Positions 6,833-14,736 of a stretch of DNA of 35,492 bases are shown here, piece after piece (the stretch's first letter is position 1; every line of letters starts with the position of its first letter). The notes beneath the pieces were generated by a model. The model searched no databases. It saw only the letters and a list, made by a program, of their open reading frames with translations, and was not told the DNA's origin. A program made the translations under genes and the position numbers. Origin of the DNA: JAUUZT01 sp964654015 (GTDB lineage Bacteria > Chloroflexota > Dehalococcoidia > GIF9 > AB-539-J10); NCBI GenBank assembly GCA_964654015.1, contig CAZZHQ010000018.1, forward strand, positions 1-35,492. The letters are read 5' to 3'.

Positions 6833-8223
6833 TATTCCACCTGCTTTTTAAATACAAATCCCAGTCCTCTCATTTCATCCTTCACCTCTTCATATAGTTC
6901 CTGGTATTCCGGTACCGGCTCCATTTTCTCCTGGTCGAATAATTGTTCAAATGTCTGGCCTTCAGGTGCATCCTTCAGCCTGTCCTCATACTTTTCCAGC
7001 AGGTACTTTACAATATGGTCCGCTTTTTTCCGGTCCATACCTGTTGCCCCTTTGCAAACTTCTCCCATCCAGCGTGATTCCAGTGGCGAACCATAGTCAG
7101 GAGTACTACCTACCACGAACTTACGTGTTCCAGCGGTTGAATGAGCACCCATAACCGTGGATACGATGTGACCGGCGGCCGATTCATAAAAATATTGTTT
7201 TGTGCCAGGTCCTGCTGCGGGATGATCCCCTATCGAGCCATCAAGAATCAGTTTTGTATTACGGTTTATTCCCTGTATGGCAGTACCAGCTGACCACAAT
7301 TCTTTCCTGGTAACACGGCTCTTTATCATGGACTCAGTCACTCCAACGCGCGTACAGTCAGATTTGTGCACGCATACAAGTTGTAACGTCGCCGCGACAG
7401 CAGTTATTGCCGCTCCCTCAGGAGTAGCTGAAAACCCTCCCAGCACCGAGCTATGCGCACCATGTATTGGCATCCCTACGGCCAGCCCGAAAGCAGACCT
7501 GTCAAGGTCATCATAGGCAAGCTTGCACTCGGACATACCAGTCGCTACAATACCATCAGATTTACGCAGACCTTCTTCTTCGCTGAACATTGCTATGGTA
7601 GCCCCGCTTGTGGGAGCATTATTAATAGTTATCATTCCTGGTCGTCCGGCCGCTGCTACAGATCTGCGTAGAATTTCAGCCACCTTTCGATACTGATATA
7701 TTTCGCTAGGTGCCCCTGCCAACACGTCGTATTTATTATCAATTTGCAGCAGGATACCTCCCCATATTCCGTCCACACAGCGGTCCAGGGCACAGCCCCT
7801 ACTGATAGTAAACATCATCTCTTCATTACTGAAAGGTGCCGTTTGAATCCCGGCAACCACAATTGGCTCCTGCTTCCCCTCAACATCACGATGCAGTAAA
7901 GTCACCCTGTCATCACCTTGCCCAAGCTTTACCTCCTGCGGGCAAACAGCAAGCTCAGCCAGTAGTTCCTGTTCACTAATCTTGATAACACGCCTGGTAT
8001 TTACGCAGTACGTTCCTATACTGAGGAAGAACTCGACCCCCGCATGAAAAGTCCTGTCTGCCAGTTCACCAGTAACATCAAGTGGCTCTTCAGGATTGTA
8101 CTTAACGCCATACTTCTGTTGTAGTTCCTGCCCCTTCCTGAATATGGATAGGTCAAACTGTTTCTCCTCTATTATCGGTCCTTTCTTTGACCTTGCGAGT
8201 ATCTCCCAGAGAGGTATTCTCAT
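6832..8223 (-). CDS. MtmB-family methyltransferase lacking pyrrolysine
   Basis: 463 residues, close to the 458 of Methanosarcina monomethylamine methyltransferase MtmB. Alignment from memory covers the protein: GVEFFLSIGTYCVNTRRV against GFEMLLECGIYCTDTHRI; GRPGM in the middle; the MGEVCKGATGM segment; and a matching tail QTFEQLFDQ...EYQELYEEV...LGFVF. MtmB carries an in-frame amber codon read as pyrrolysine at residue 202. The equivalent stretch here (about residues 213-220, SEEEGLRK) has ordinary codons and no TAG. By analogy with non-pyrrolysine MttB relatives such as glycine-betaine methyltransferase, the substrate is probably not monomethylamine. GGAGGTGATT precedes the ATG. It is coupled to the corrinoid protein. 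Confidence 0.88.
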   Translation of the reverse strand: MRIPLWEILARSKKGPIIEEKQFDLSIFRKGQELQQKYGVKYNPEEPLDVTGELADRTFHAGVEFFLSIGTYCVNTRRVIKISEQELLAELAVCPQEVKLGQGDDRVTLLHRDVEGKQEPIVVAGIQTAPFSNEEMMFTISRGCALDRCVDGIWGGILLQIDNKYDVLAGAPSEIYQYRKVAEILRRSVAAAGRPGMITINNAPTSGATIAMFSEEEGLRKSDGIVATGMSECKLAYDDLDRSAFGLAVGMPIHGAHSSVLGGFSATPEGAAITAVAATLQLVCVHKSDCTRVGVTESMIKSRVTRKELWSAGTAIQGINRNTKLILDGSIGDHPAAGPGTKQYFYESAAGHIVSTVMGAHSTAGTRKFVVGSTPDYGSPLESRWMGEVCKGATGMDRKKADHIVKYLLEKYEDRLKDAPEGQTFEQLFDQEKMEPVPEYQELYEEVKDEMRGLGFVFKKQVE

Positions 8224-8300
8224 ATAATCACCTCCATAGCGTATGTTTTAATTTTCATGACAATCAACATCGACACTATATTGCGTTGGTTTATTGGTAA

Positions 8301-9698
8301 TTATAAGGGTAGTGACTTTATATATTCCTCACTGCTCCTTGAGCCAGGAGTCCCGGTATGTTCAACTTCCTTATCTGCTATTTCCAGTACCTCATCCAGT
8401 ATTTTTATTCCTTCATCAACTTCTTCCTCTGTAATTATCAATGGAGGAGCAACAGTCAAGTGGTCATACCAGCTCATAATAAACATACCCTTTTTTAATG
8501 CCTCCGCAGCCAGGCGATCAGCCAATAGTTTCTTATAGAATTTGTCAGCCTTAACGTTGAACAGTTCCTTTGTCTTACGATTCTTTACCAGTTCCAGTGC
8601 CCAGAAATGCCCAATTCCCCTAACATCTCCGATACATTCATGCCTTTCCTGTAATTCATATAGTCTCATTTGCAAATATTTACTTACTCTGGAAAGAATT
8701 CCGCTAGCACATAATTTACTGTACTCAGAAATTGCGGGTGGAATAGCCGCCATCATTAAAGGATGCATTGTATAAGTAAAGCCAAAATAAATTGTATTAT
8801 CTTCATAGTAATCTGTTACCTTTCCACCTGTTGCCGTTATTCCCACTGGAGTGTACGAGCCAGTGCAACCTTTAGCAGTAGTTAATATGTCAGGTTTAAC
8901 CTTCCAGTTATCTACAGCGAAAGCAGGCCCCGTACGGAACCAGCCACTCATCACCTCATCCACCACCAGTAACACACCGTTCTCATCACATATCTGTCGT
9001 AGCCTCGGTAAATACTCGGGTGGAGGCACCTGTTTGCCATTAGTGCCAACAACTGGTTCAATGAACACTGCCGCTATATTACCCTCTTCTTTTATCATGT
9101 GGTCTACATATTCAGCACAGCGGATATTACATTCAGGGTATTTCTGTCCAAATGGGCAGCGATAACAATAAGCATCAGGAGCAAAAATTACTCCTTCAAT
9201 ACCATAACGGTCTCGCTCAGCGAACCTGTGTCTTGGTCCGCCAGTCAGTGTCATACCTGAGGCAGTACCTCCATGATATGAATGATAACGTGCGATTATC
9301 TTGTGACTCGGTGACATACATTGCCTGATAATCTGTACCGCCGATTCATTCGCCAGGCTGCCTGATGTTGAGAAAAAGAACTTATTCAATCCTTCTGGCA
9401 TAACCGACATCAACGCCTCGATAGCCCTCTCCCCAGATTTATGAGCAAACACTGGAGCTACATAGACCAGTTCATCAGCTTGTCGGTGAATAGCTTCGAT
9501 TATCGCCTTGTTACCATGACCCAAATTAGAACACATAAACTGCGATGAGAAATCAATGTATGGCTTGCCATCCTCATCATACAAATGAACACCCTCTGCC
9601 TTTGCAATACATACAGGCGACTTCCAATCTTTTTGTTTCTTCCATGGGCCATAGCTATGATCTGTAAATCCCTTGAGCATTTCCTTATTGTCAGTCAT
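8301..9698 (-). CDS. Class III PLP-dependent aminotransferase
   Basis: 465 residues of the omega-amino-acid:pyruvate / taurine:pyruvate / 4-aminobutyrate aminotransferase family. It has the SGSLANESA phosphate-binding loop (about 112-120), the VVDEVMSGWFRTG motif with Asp247, and the PLP lysine K276 in TTAKGCTGSYTPVG. A Cys cluster C178-x2-C181-x8-C190-x3-C194 sits in an insert and could hold a metal; I recall similar inserts in relatives. The start is ATG 9698, after AAGGAGGAG; a TTG one codon earlier is unlikely. In the operon it lies between the UxaA-type lyase and the methyltransferase, so it may deaminate the demethylated amine to an aldehyde or keto acid. The exact substrate is unknown. 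Confidence 0.88.
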   Translation of the reverse strand: MTDNKEMLKGFTDHSYGPWKKQKDWKSPVCIAKAEGVHLYDEDGKPYIDFSSQFMCSNLGHGNKAIIEAIHRQADELVYVAPVFAHKSGERAIEALMSVMPEGLNKFFFSTSGSLANESAVQIIRQCMSPSHKIIARYHSYHGGTASGMTLTGGPRHRFAERDRYGIEGVIFAPDAYCYRCPFGQKYPECNIRCAEYVDHMIKEEGNIAAVFIEPVVGTNGKQVPPPEYLPRLRQICDENGVLLVVDEVMSGWFRTGPAFAVDNWKVKPDILTTAKGCTGSYTPVGITATGGKVTDYYEDNTIYFGFTYTMHPLMMAAIPPAISEYSKLCASGILSRVSKYLQMRLYELQERHECIGDVRGIGHFWALELVKNRKTKELFNVKADKFYKKLLADRLAAEALKKGMFIMSWYDHLTVAPPLIITEEEVDEGIKILDEVLEIADKEVEHTGTPGSRSSEEYIKSLPL

Positions 9699-9774
9699 CA
9701 ATAGTCTCCTCCTTTACTTACACTCTTTATTATTATTGCGTAATATCAGATACGTCACATATGAACGATTCTAT

Positions 9775-10962
9775 TTAAAAACCTGCATCCATGAGAAAGC
9801 ATTGTGATACATCCTGAAATTTCAGAGTCTCTGACCTGGTCACAGTGCCCGAAGCAACCTGTCTAACTATTTCACAAAGTCGCTCACCAGCCTGTCCGAT
9901 GGTCTCACTTCCCTCTATCACCGTACCAGAGTAAAAGTCTATGCTCTCCCCCAGGACTGCGTAAGTATTGGGATTAGCCGTAGTGGCTACATCAGGAACT
10001 ACCACAGTCGGTGTTGGTGGCAATATAGTATGCTTCAATGCACCACCAAAACCCAATTGCAGCAGTACAACGTTAGCGCCAGCCGCCACATAACCGGGAA
10101 AAATGCTGTTTGGGTCCTGCCAGTTATCCACAAAGAATAATCCTCTGTGGGGTGGCATTTCACCGTAACGAAGTACTCCCTGAATAGGACAGGTGCCTCC
10201 TTTAACAATGGCACCCAGTGATTTCTCTTCCAATGTGGAGATACCCGCTGCGATATTGGCTGGCACCGGGTTTACAGAACGTATCGGTTCTCCTATTCTC
10301 TTACCTCTTTCTTCGGTAGCGAGGGCAACATTGACAATCTGCTGTGCAATCTCTTCATTAGCAGCACGCCTCGCCAGTATATGCTCCGCTCCAATAATTT
10401 CAGTATTCTCCCCGAACATAGCCCTGCCACCAGCGTTAACAACGTGGTCAAACAAATAACCCACCACTGGATTTCCAGCAATACCGGAGGTAGCATCCGA
10501 ACCACCGCATTTTACTCCAATGGCGAGAAACTTATCGTCAACCAGTTCACGACGAATAGAAGAGGCATCATGTACCATTTGTCGCGCTACACGAGCACCA
10601 CGCTCCATTACCTGGAAGGCGGTGGTGTATTTATTACTGGAGATATATTCTACAGGCTTACCAGTTTCGGCTATTTGTGCAGCAAGAAACTCTGGTTTCA
10701 GTTCAGGGTAATCAGTTCCCCAGGCAAGCTCATGCAAGATGACAGCAGCAACATTTGGGTTCTTCCCCAGTCCAACAAGGATACGAGCGATGGTCTCTCT
10801 GTCCCGCCTGGAACGACCGTTACCGCTATCGGCAGTCACCATTGTACGAACACCGTTTACGAATTCACATATTTTGCTCGATACCATGCTGGCGGGCAAT
10901 ACCACCACATAATTACGGGTGCCTACTGTGCCGTCAGCGCGTGGATATCCCAGGAAACTCAT
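9775..10962 (-). CDS. UxaA-family lyase/dehydratase, large subunit (altronate dehydratase or sulfolactate sulfo-lyase SuyB type)
   Basis: 395 residues matching the C-terminal catalytic part of the UxaA/GarD family. Features are GYPRADGTVGTRNYV at the N-terminus, KCGGSDATSGIAGNP (metal/active-site region), FGENTEIIGAEH, STLEEKSLGAIVKGG and the closing Gly-rich GFGGALKH. The family removes water from altronate or galactarate, or sulfite from (2R)-sulfolactate (SuyAB). The split into separate small and large polypeptides resembles SuyA/SuyB, while several segments look equally like UxaA, so I do not assign a substrate. The ATG overlaps the stop of the small-subunit gene by four bases (ATGA), with AAGGAGG upstream. 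Confidence 0.82.
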   Translation of the reverse strand: MSFLGYPRADGTVGTRNYVVVLPASMVSSKICEFVNGVRTMVTADSGNGRSRRDRETIARILVGLGKNPNVAAVILHELAWGTDYPELKPEFLAAQIAETGKPVEYISSNKYTTAFQVMERGARVARQMVHDASSIRRELVDDKFLAIGVKCGGSDATSGIAGNPVVGYLFDHVVNAGGRAMFGENTEIIGAEHILARRAANEEIAQQIVNVALATEERGKRIGEPIRSVNPVPANIAAGISTLEEKSLGAIVKGGTCPIQGVLRYGEMPPHRGLFFVDNWQDPNSIFPGYVAAGANVVLLQLGFGGALKHTILPPTPTVVVPDVATTANPNTYAVLGESIDFYSGTVIEGSETIGQAGERLCEIVRQVASGTVTRSETLKFQDVSQCFLMDAGF

Positions 10963-11258
10963 TTGTCGCCTCCTTCTGCCTGGACACGTACTCCATCTAT
11001 ATTGTGCACATGTACCTGTGCACCTTTCTTAATATCTACTGTAGCCCTCCCAATAATCTCCCCGTATCTGATTATATCGCTTCCTTCAGGAAGATTATCC
11101 AGTGCTATCTTGAAACCAAAAGGAATCTTTTCAATTGCATCGAGTGTCAACCCCTTTTGTTTGCCCTCCACCTTCACTTGTTCACCTGCAGCGACATCCT
11201 CCACTACCACAGCCACGTTATCCTTGCTATTTCCTGCCAGGGCACGCCTTGATACCAT
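10959..11258 (-). CDS. UxaA-family lyase, small SAF-domain subunit
   Basis: 99 residues forming a SAF domain, the N-terminal module of altronate dehydratase that is separate in SuyA-type enzymes. Markers are KDNVAVVVEDVAAG, IPFGFKIAL (usually iPfGHKiAL, so the His is Phe here), RYGEIIGRAT and the conserved VHVHN. It pairs with the large subunit downstream (4-base overlap). I placed the start at 11258, where AAAGGAGGTAAACAAATC precedes the ATG; an in-frame ATG 13 codons upstream would put that ribosome site inside the gene. This is the first gene of the six-gene operon. Confidence 0.82.
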   Translation of the reverse strand: MVSRRALAGNSKDNVAVVVEDVAAGEQVKVEGKQKGLTLDAIEKIPFGFKIALDNLPEGSDIIRYGEIIGRATVDIKKGAQVHVHNIDGVRVQAEGGDK

Positions 11259-11313
11259 GATTTGTTTACCTCCTTTTCTCGGCAAAAGCTCCGCCACTAT
11301 AGAACTACCGCTA

Positions 11314-11322
11314 ATAATAGCA
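11314..11322 (-). promoter_or_regulatory. Candidate extended -10 promoter of the methyltransferase operon
   Basis: On the minus strand TGCTATTAT is an extended -10 (TGn plus TATTAT, five of six). Transcription would start near 11307, about 50 bases before the first ATG. No convincing -35 is seen, which is common for extended -10 promoters. In the rest of the 380-base divergent region I see only the inverted repeats listed separately. Confidence 0.35.
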
Positions 11323-11495
11323 GAAAAAAGAGGTAATTGAGGGCTGACAAATGGGAAACCGCTCTACTGAAATCCCTGAACCAAATACAGGATAGTTACC
11401 TGCCCTCCAAAAAACATTCTGTCAGTAATATTGGACTGATGAACGATATTGTCTCTTAATATACATTTTCAGGATAATTAATAAACCCTTAAAGG

Positions 11496-11511
11496 CTATA
11501 CTATGGTATAG
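11496..11511. promoter_or_regulatory. Perfect inverted repeat in the divergent intergenic region, possible operator
   Basis: CTATAC-TATG-GTATAG, six-base arms with a four-base spacer. A second, related imperfect repeat lies at 11540-11554 (ACTAT-N5-ATAGT). Both are between the methyltransferase operon and the divergent membrane-protein gene, nearer the latter. No regulator gene is adjacent, so the binding protein is unknown. Confidence 0.3.
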
Positions 11512-11638
11512 TTCCAATAAGAATAGCAGACATTTTTACACTATAGAACATAGTATCCAGGAAGGTTCTACTGGATTATTGCTTCCAGCATTCCTCTATG
11601 CTACCCTATTAACGAGTATCGGAAGGAGCAACAGCTCT

Positions 11639-12637
11639 ATGGATGAGAGTAAGAAACAGGTATTTTCAGGGGAATCGAGCACTGGACTGAAACCAAATAA
11701 TGCCGGACTGTTATGTTATGTTGGCATATGGATATCAGGTATCGTCTTTCTCATCATAGAGAAAAAGAATACACTGGTCCGCTTTCATGCAATGCAGTCA
11801 CTGGTTTGCTTTGGCATCCTTAGTATTGTAATAAATATCGCTGATATTGCACGGGGATGGGCTACCTGGGCAAGCCACAGAGGCCCTTTCTTTCCACTGG
11901 AGATTGCTACAAATGCCGTCTTTGGAATCTTCGTTATTATTACCATTGTATTGTGGATAGTCCTGATGCAGCAAACTCATCATGGTCATTTCGTCAAAGT
12001 CCCCTTGTTCAGTGAGTTAGCATTAAGGATACTGTCCAGGCTAGACGGTATCAGCAAGGAAGAATTTTACCAGGAAGTAGCACCTCATAAAGAAACACTG
12101 GAATCGGAACAATCTTCTCTTGCTGAGGAAGGTAAAAAAGTTTCAGATAAAACAGACAGCTATTCTAAGGGCAAGAGAGCTGGTAGAATCGCCTCATACA
12201 TCGGCGCTATTGTCTGGAGTATCGCGCTGTTGGTTCTATTCAATTTCTTCAGCCAATACATAGCCTGCTATTTCGGTAACACGGTAAACGGAGTAACTAC
12301 ATGGCATATCTATCCACTGCTAACTCAAACTTTCGCTCTGGTATTACCAATTATTAACGTGGCGTTGATTTTATCCATAATAGGCTACAGCCTTGCCATC
12401 GCCTTCGACAGGTACATACTTCAAGAGATAATCAGGATTGTTTTACATATACTCAGCCTGGCCGCTGTTCTTACTTTTCTCAGGGTGTTTCCGCTGGACT
12501 TCAATGTCATCCCACATGAGGGTATGGCCACAATTTCCCCAACAATCGCTTTTGCAGTCCTGACTGTCGTCGCGGTGGTAACAGCAATTAAAGTGCTGGT
12601 GTGGGTCATCAGGCTTATTGTCAATGTTCTAAAGTAG
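11639..12637 (+). CDS. Multi-pass membrane protein with an N-terminal DUF4870/Tic20-like segment
   Basis: 332 residues. The N-terminal part (LLCYVGIWISGIVFLIIEKKN followed by TLVRFHAMQSLV) has the RFHAxQSL signature of small DUF4870-type membrane proteins. A hydrophilic stretch with Glu/Lys (about 130-185) follows, then about four to five further hydrophobic segments. No catalytic motif is seen. ATG 11639 follows GGAAGGAG; a start 20 codons upstream has no ribosome site. The gene stands alone, divergent from the methyltransferase operon, and ends exactly at a strong terminator hairpin. Function unknown; the fused second membrane half is unusual for the family. Confidence 0.72.
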   Translation: MDESKKQVFSGESSTGLKPNNAGLLCYVGIWISGIVFLIIEKKNTLVRFHAMQSLVCFGILSIVINIADIARGWATWASHRGPFFPLEIATNAVFGIFVIITIVLWIVLMQQTHHGHFVKVPLFSELALRILSRLDGISKEEFYQEVAPHKETLESEQSSLAEEGKKVSDKTDSYSKGKRAGRIASYIGAIVWSIALLVLFNFFSQYIACYFGNTVNGVTTWHIYPLLTQTFALVLPIINVALILSIIGYSLAIAFDRYILQEIIRIVLHILSLAAVLTFLRVFPLDFNVIPHEGMATISPTIAFAVLTVVAVVTAIKVLVWVIRLIVNVLK

Positions 12638-12671
12638 AACTAAAGGGGGCTATAGTAGCCCTCTTTAGTTC
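12637..12671. terminator. Terminator hairpin between convergent genes
   Basis: A 16-bp stem (GAACTAAAGGGGGCTA against TAGCCCTCTTTAGTTC, one G-T pair) with a three-base loop, starting in the last base of the membrane-protein stop codon. No long T-run follows on either strand, but the length and position between convergent genes support a terminator, possibly bidirectional. Confidence 0.65.
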
Positions 12672-12729
12672 TCTATCACTTAAATCCATCTGTCTAAACA
12701 AGCAAGCAGGTCGAAAGTGGTTTATCCGA

Positions 12730-14025
12730 CTAGGAACCAAGCATGGCTTTCAGGTCCTCATCTGCAGTGGTGATGGCCTTGAGGTCAAAGTTATCCTGGA
12801 GCACTTTCAATACATCAGGTGTAATAAAGGCTGGAAGACTGGGCCCAAGACGTATTCCTTTAATCCCTAGATACAGTAAAGACAGTAGTATTGCCACGGC
12901 CTTCTGTTCGAACCACGAGAGCACTATCGAAAGCGGCAGTTCATTCACCTCACAATTAAAAGCCTTAGCAAGTGCAAGTGCTACCTGGACCGCCGAGTAA
13001 GCATCATTACATTGCCCCATATCGAGCAGGCGAGGGATACCATCAATGTCACCAAAATCCTTATCATTGAACCGGTATTTACCACATGCCAGGGTCAGGA
13101 TTACACAATCCTGTGGAACCTTTTCAGCCAATTCAGTGAAGTAGTTGCGTCCTGGTTTCGCTCCATCACATCCCCCGATAAGGAAGAAATGGCGTATCTT
13201 ACCTGATTTAACAGCAGCCACAATTTTATCAGCCAGTCCCAGTATGACTGTATGATGGAACCCAGTAGTGAAAATTCCCCCGGCCTCATCGTCCAGTTCG
13301 GGCAATGATAGTGCTTTCTCAATCACAGGAGCAAAGTCCCTACCTTTTATGTGATTTACACCTGGCACTCCTGTAATTCCACAGGTAAAGAGCCTGTCTC
13401 CATAAGTATCCACCTTTGGAATCAACACACAGTTAGTTGTCACCAGAATTGCTCCTGGAAATTCGGCAAACTCCTTCCTTTGTTTTTGCCAGGCCCCACC
13501 ATAGTTACCAACCAGGTGCTTGTATTTCCTCAACTCAGGATAGCCATGTGCCGGCAACATCTCTCCATGGGTATAGATATTGATGCCTTTTCCCTCAGTC
13601 TGCTTGAGAAGTGCTTCCAAATCAAGCAGATCATGCCCGGTAACCAGGATGCCATGACCTTTCCTGGTCCCTCTACTAACTTCAGCGGGCCTGGGAGTGC
13701 CAAAATGCTCAACATGAGCATTACTGAGAACCTCCATTGCCTGATAATTGATTTTCCCACATTCCAGAACCAGGTCAACGTATCGATTTAAATCGAAATT
13801 AACATTAGTGAGAGTCGAGAACAGGGCCTTCGAATAGAAAGCCGCCACTTCAGGATCGGCATAACCCAGCTCCCTGGCATGGAAATCATAGGCAGCAACT
13901 CCTTTCAGTGCAAATATCAGGGTATCCAGTAGGCTACTGACATTTTTGTCCTTACCACATACCCCAACAGAAGTGCAGCCTGTACCCCCCGCTGTCTGCT
14001 CACATTGATAGCAAAACATACTCAT
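12730..14025 (-). CDS. hcp: Hybrid-cluster protein (hydroxylamine reductase), short class III form
   Basis: 431 residues. The N-terminal cluster motif is C5-x2-C8-x8-C17-x5-C23. Ligands of the hybrid Fe-S-O cluster are recognisable: YTHGEMLP, TTNCVLIP, RLFTCGITGVPG, LTLACGKYRF, and the Glu/Lys region SWFEQKAVAILLSLL. Hcp reduces hydroxylamine in vitro and in vivo acts in nitric oxide detoxification and protein S-nitrosylation. At about 430 residues it lacks part of the helical N-terminal domain of the 550-residue E. coli/Desulfovibrio enzymes, matching the class III type of archaea and thermophiles. AAGGAGG precedes the ATG. The upstream region carries a CRP/FNR-type operator shared with the rubredoxin-FprA operon. 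Confidence 0.95.
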   Translation of the reverse strand: MSMFCYQCEQTAGGTGCTSVGVCGKDKNVSSLLDTLIFALKGVAAYDFHARELGYADPEVAAFYSKALFSTLTNVNFDLNRYVDLVLECGKINYQAMEVLSNAHVEHFGTPRPAEVSRGTRKGHGILVTGHDLLDLEALLKQTEGKGINIYTHGEMLPAHGYPELRKYKHLVGNYGGAWQKQRKEFAEFPGAILVTTNCVLIPKVDTYGDRLFTCGITGVPGVNHIKGRDFAPVIEKALSLPELDDEAGGIFTTGFHHTVILGLADKIVAAVKSGKIRHFFLIGGCDGAKPGRNYFTELAEKVPQDCVILTLACGKYRFNDKDFGDIDGIPRLLDMGQCNDAYSAVQVALALAKAFNCEVNELPLSIVLSWFEQKAVAILLSLLYLGIKGIRLGPSLPAFITPDVLKVLQDNFDLKAITTADEDLKAMLGS

Positions 14026-14073
14026 TATTCTTTCCTCCTTATTTATTAGATACCGATTACGTTCAACTTCACT

Positions 14074-14115
14074 ATAATAATGCCATGGGCAATCTCATTA
14101 CATGATTTATATCAT
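14074..14115 (-). promoter_or_regulatory. hcp promoter with HcpR/FNR-type operator
   Basis: The palindrome ATGAT-TTAT-ATCAT (14102-14115) is followed on the minus strand by a -10 TATTAT (14079-14074). The operator centre lies 32 bp from the centre of the -10, i.e. near -41.5 from the predicted start: the class II activation position for CRP/FNR proteins. The same spacing occurs at 26058-26099. The likely ligand is the CRP/FNR regulator encoded at 26164-26838. Confidence 0.65.
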
Positions 14116-14226
14116 ATACAGATAAAAGCCTGTTTTGTTTAATAACACCAGTACTTATGAAGATAAAATGGCGTGCATGTATGAAATATAAAAAGGAATA
14201 TTACATTACTGAAAGAGTAAACCTAA

Positions 14227-14255
14227 TTGACACGCTTGCTGAACAAACTTACAAT
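14227..14255 (+). promoter_or_regulatory. Promoter of the thiol-redox / Fe-S / copper gene run
   Basis: TTGACA (14227-14232), 17-bp spacer, TACAAT (14250-14255): perfect -35 and five of six in the -10. Predicted start is near 14262, leaving a 25-base leader to the zinc-ribbon ATG at 14287. Confidence 0.65.
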
Positions 14256-14286
14256 CTTTTAACTATATAATATGGGGGATGGTGTT

Positions 14287-14433
14287 ATGCAAGATACGAA
14301 GTATGTCTGTCCGAATTGTGGATATGCAACAATAAAACCAGGTACTTGTCCCCATTGCCAGATAGCTTTAATGGCTACTTGCCCGGTATGTGGTAATCCA
14401 ATAGTGGGGGACTGCATTCTTCCTGAAAGCTAA
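14287..14433 (+). CDS. Small zinc-ribbon protein (48 aa)
   Basis: MQDTKYVCPNCGYATIK... contains three CxxC knuckles: C8-C11, C21-C24 and C32-C35, plus a lone C43. Two complete treble-clef or rubredoxin-like sites, or one zinc site plus a redox-active pair, are possible. GGGGGA lies eight bases before the ATG. It is the first gene after a strong promoter and is followed 29 bases later by the glutaredoxin gene. A zinc-binding or redox accessory role is inferred only from the Cys pattern. Confidence 0.75.
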   Translation: MQDTKYVCPNCGYATIKPGTCPHCQIALMATCPVCGNPIVGDCILPES

Positions 14434-14462
14434 CCCTAATAAATCATGTACTGGAGGTCAAA

Positions 14463-14702
14463 ATGACTGAGAAAAAAGTAACTATATATTCGACTCCAAC
14501 CTGCCCTTTCTGTAAAAGAGCAAAAACTTACCTGTCCGGTAAAGGTATCTCTTATACTGATAATAATGTGGCACAAGATAAGGATAAAGCCAAAGAAATG
14601 GTACGCCTGTCAGGCCAGATGGGCGTACCGGTAATCATTATCGATGATGAGATTATTGTTGGTTTCAATCAAACACTGCTAGACAAATTGCTGGCAGTAT
14701 AA
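14463..14702 (+). CDS. Glutaredoxin/NrdH-like redoxin
   Basis: 79 residues with the thioredoxin fold. Active site C14-P-F-C17 after YSTPT; MGVPVIII gives the cis-Pro, and GFNQTLLDKLL the closing helix. CPFC resembles the CPYC/CVQC dithiol sites of glutaredoxins and NrdH redoxins, which are reduced by thioredoxin reductase. The next gene is a thioredoxin reductase, so the two probably form one electron-transfer pair. Ribosome site GGAGG six bases upstream. Confidence 0.88.
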   Translation: MTEKKVTIYSTPTCPFCKRAKTYLSGKGISYTDNNVAQDKDKAKEMVRLSGQMGVPVIIIDDEIIVGFNQTLLDKLLAV

Positions 14703-14736
14703 CCGTGTAAGGTTGGGTTCACTTAAAGGAGTAGAT

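Noticed and set aside
6832..8223. Pyrrolysine (amber readthrough) in the MtmB-like gene
   Set aside because: The frame has no internal TAG, and the aligned stretch has sense codons. The corrinoid gene overlaps its TAA stop.
9775..11258. Naming the lyase genes suyA/suyB (sulfolactate sulfo-lyase)
   Set aside because: Subunit split fits, but residues are intermediate between UxaA and SuyB, and no sulfonate gene (xsc, cuyA, slcC) is in the window.
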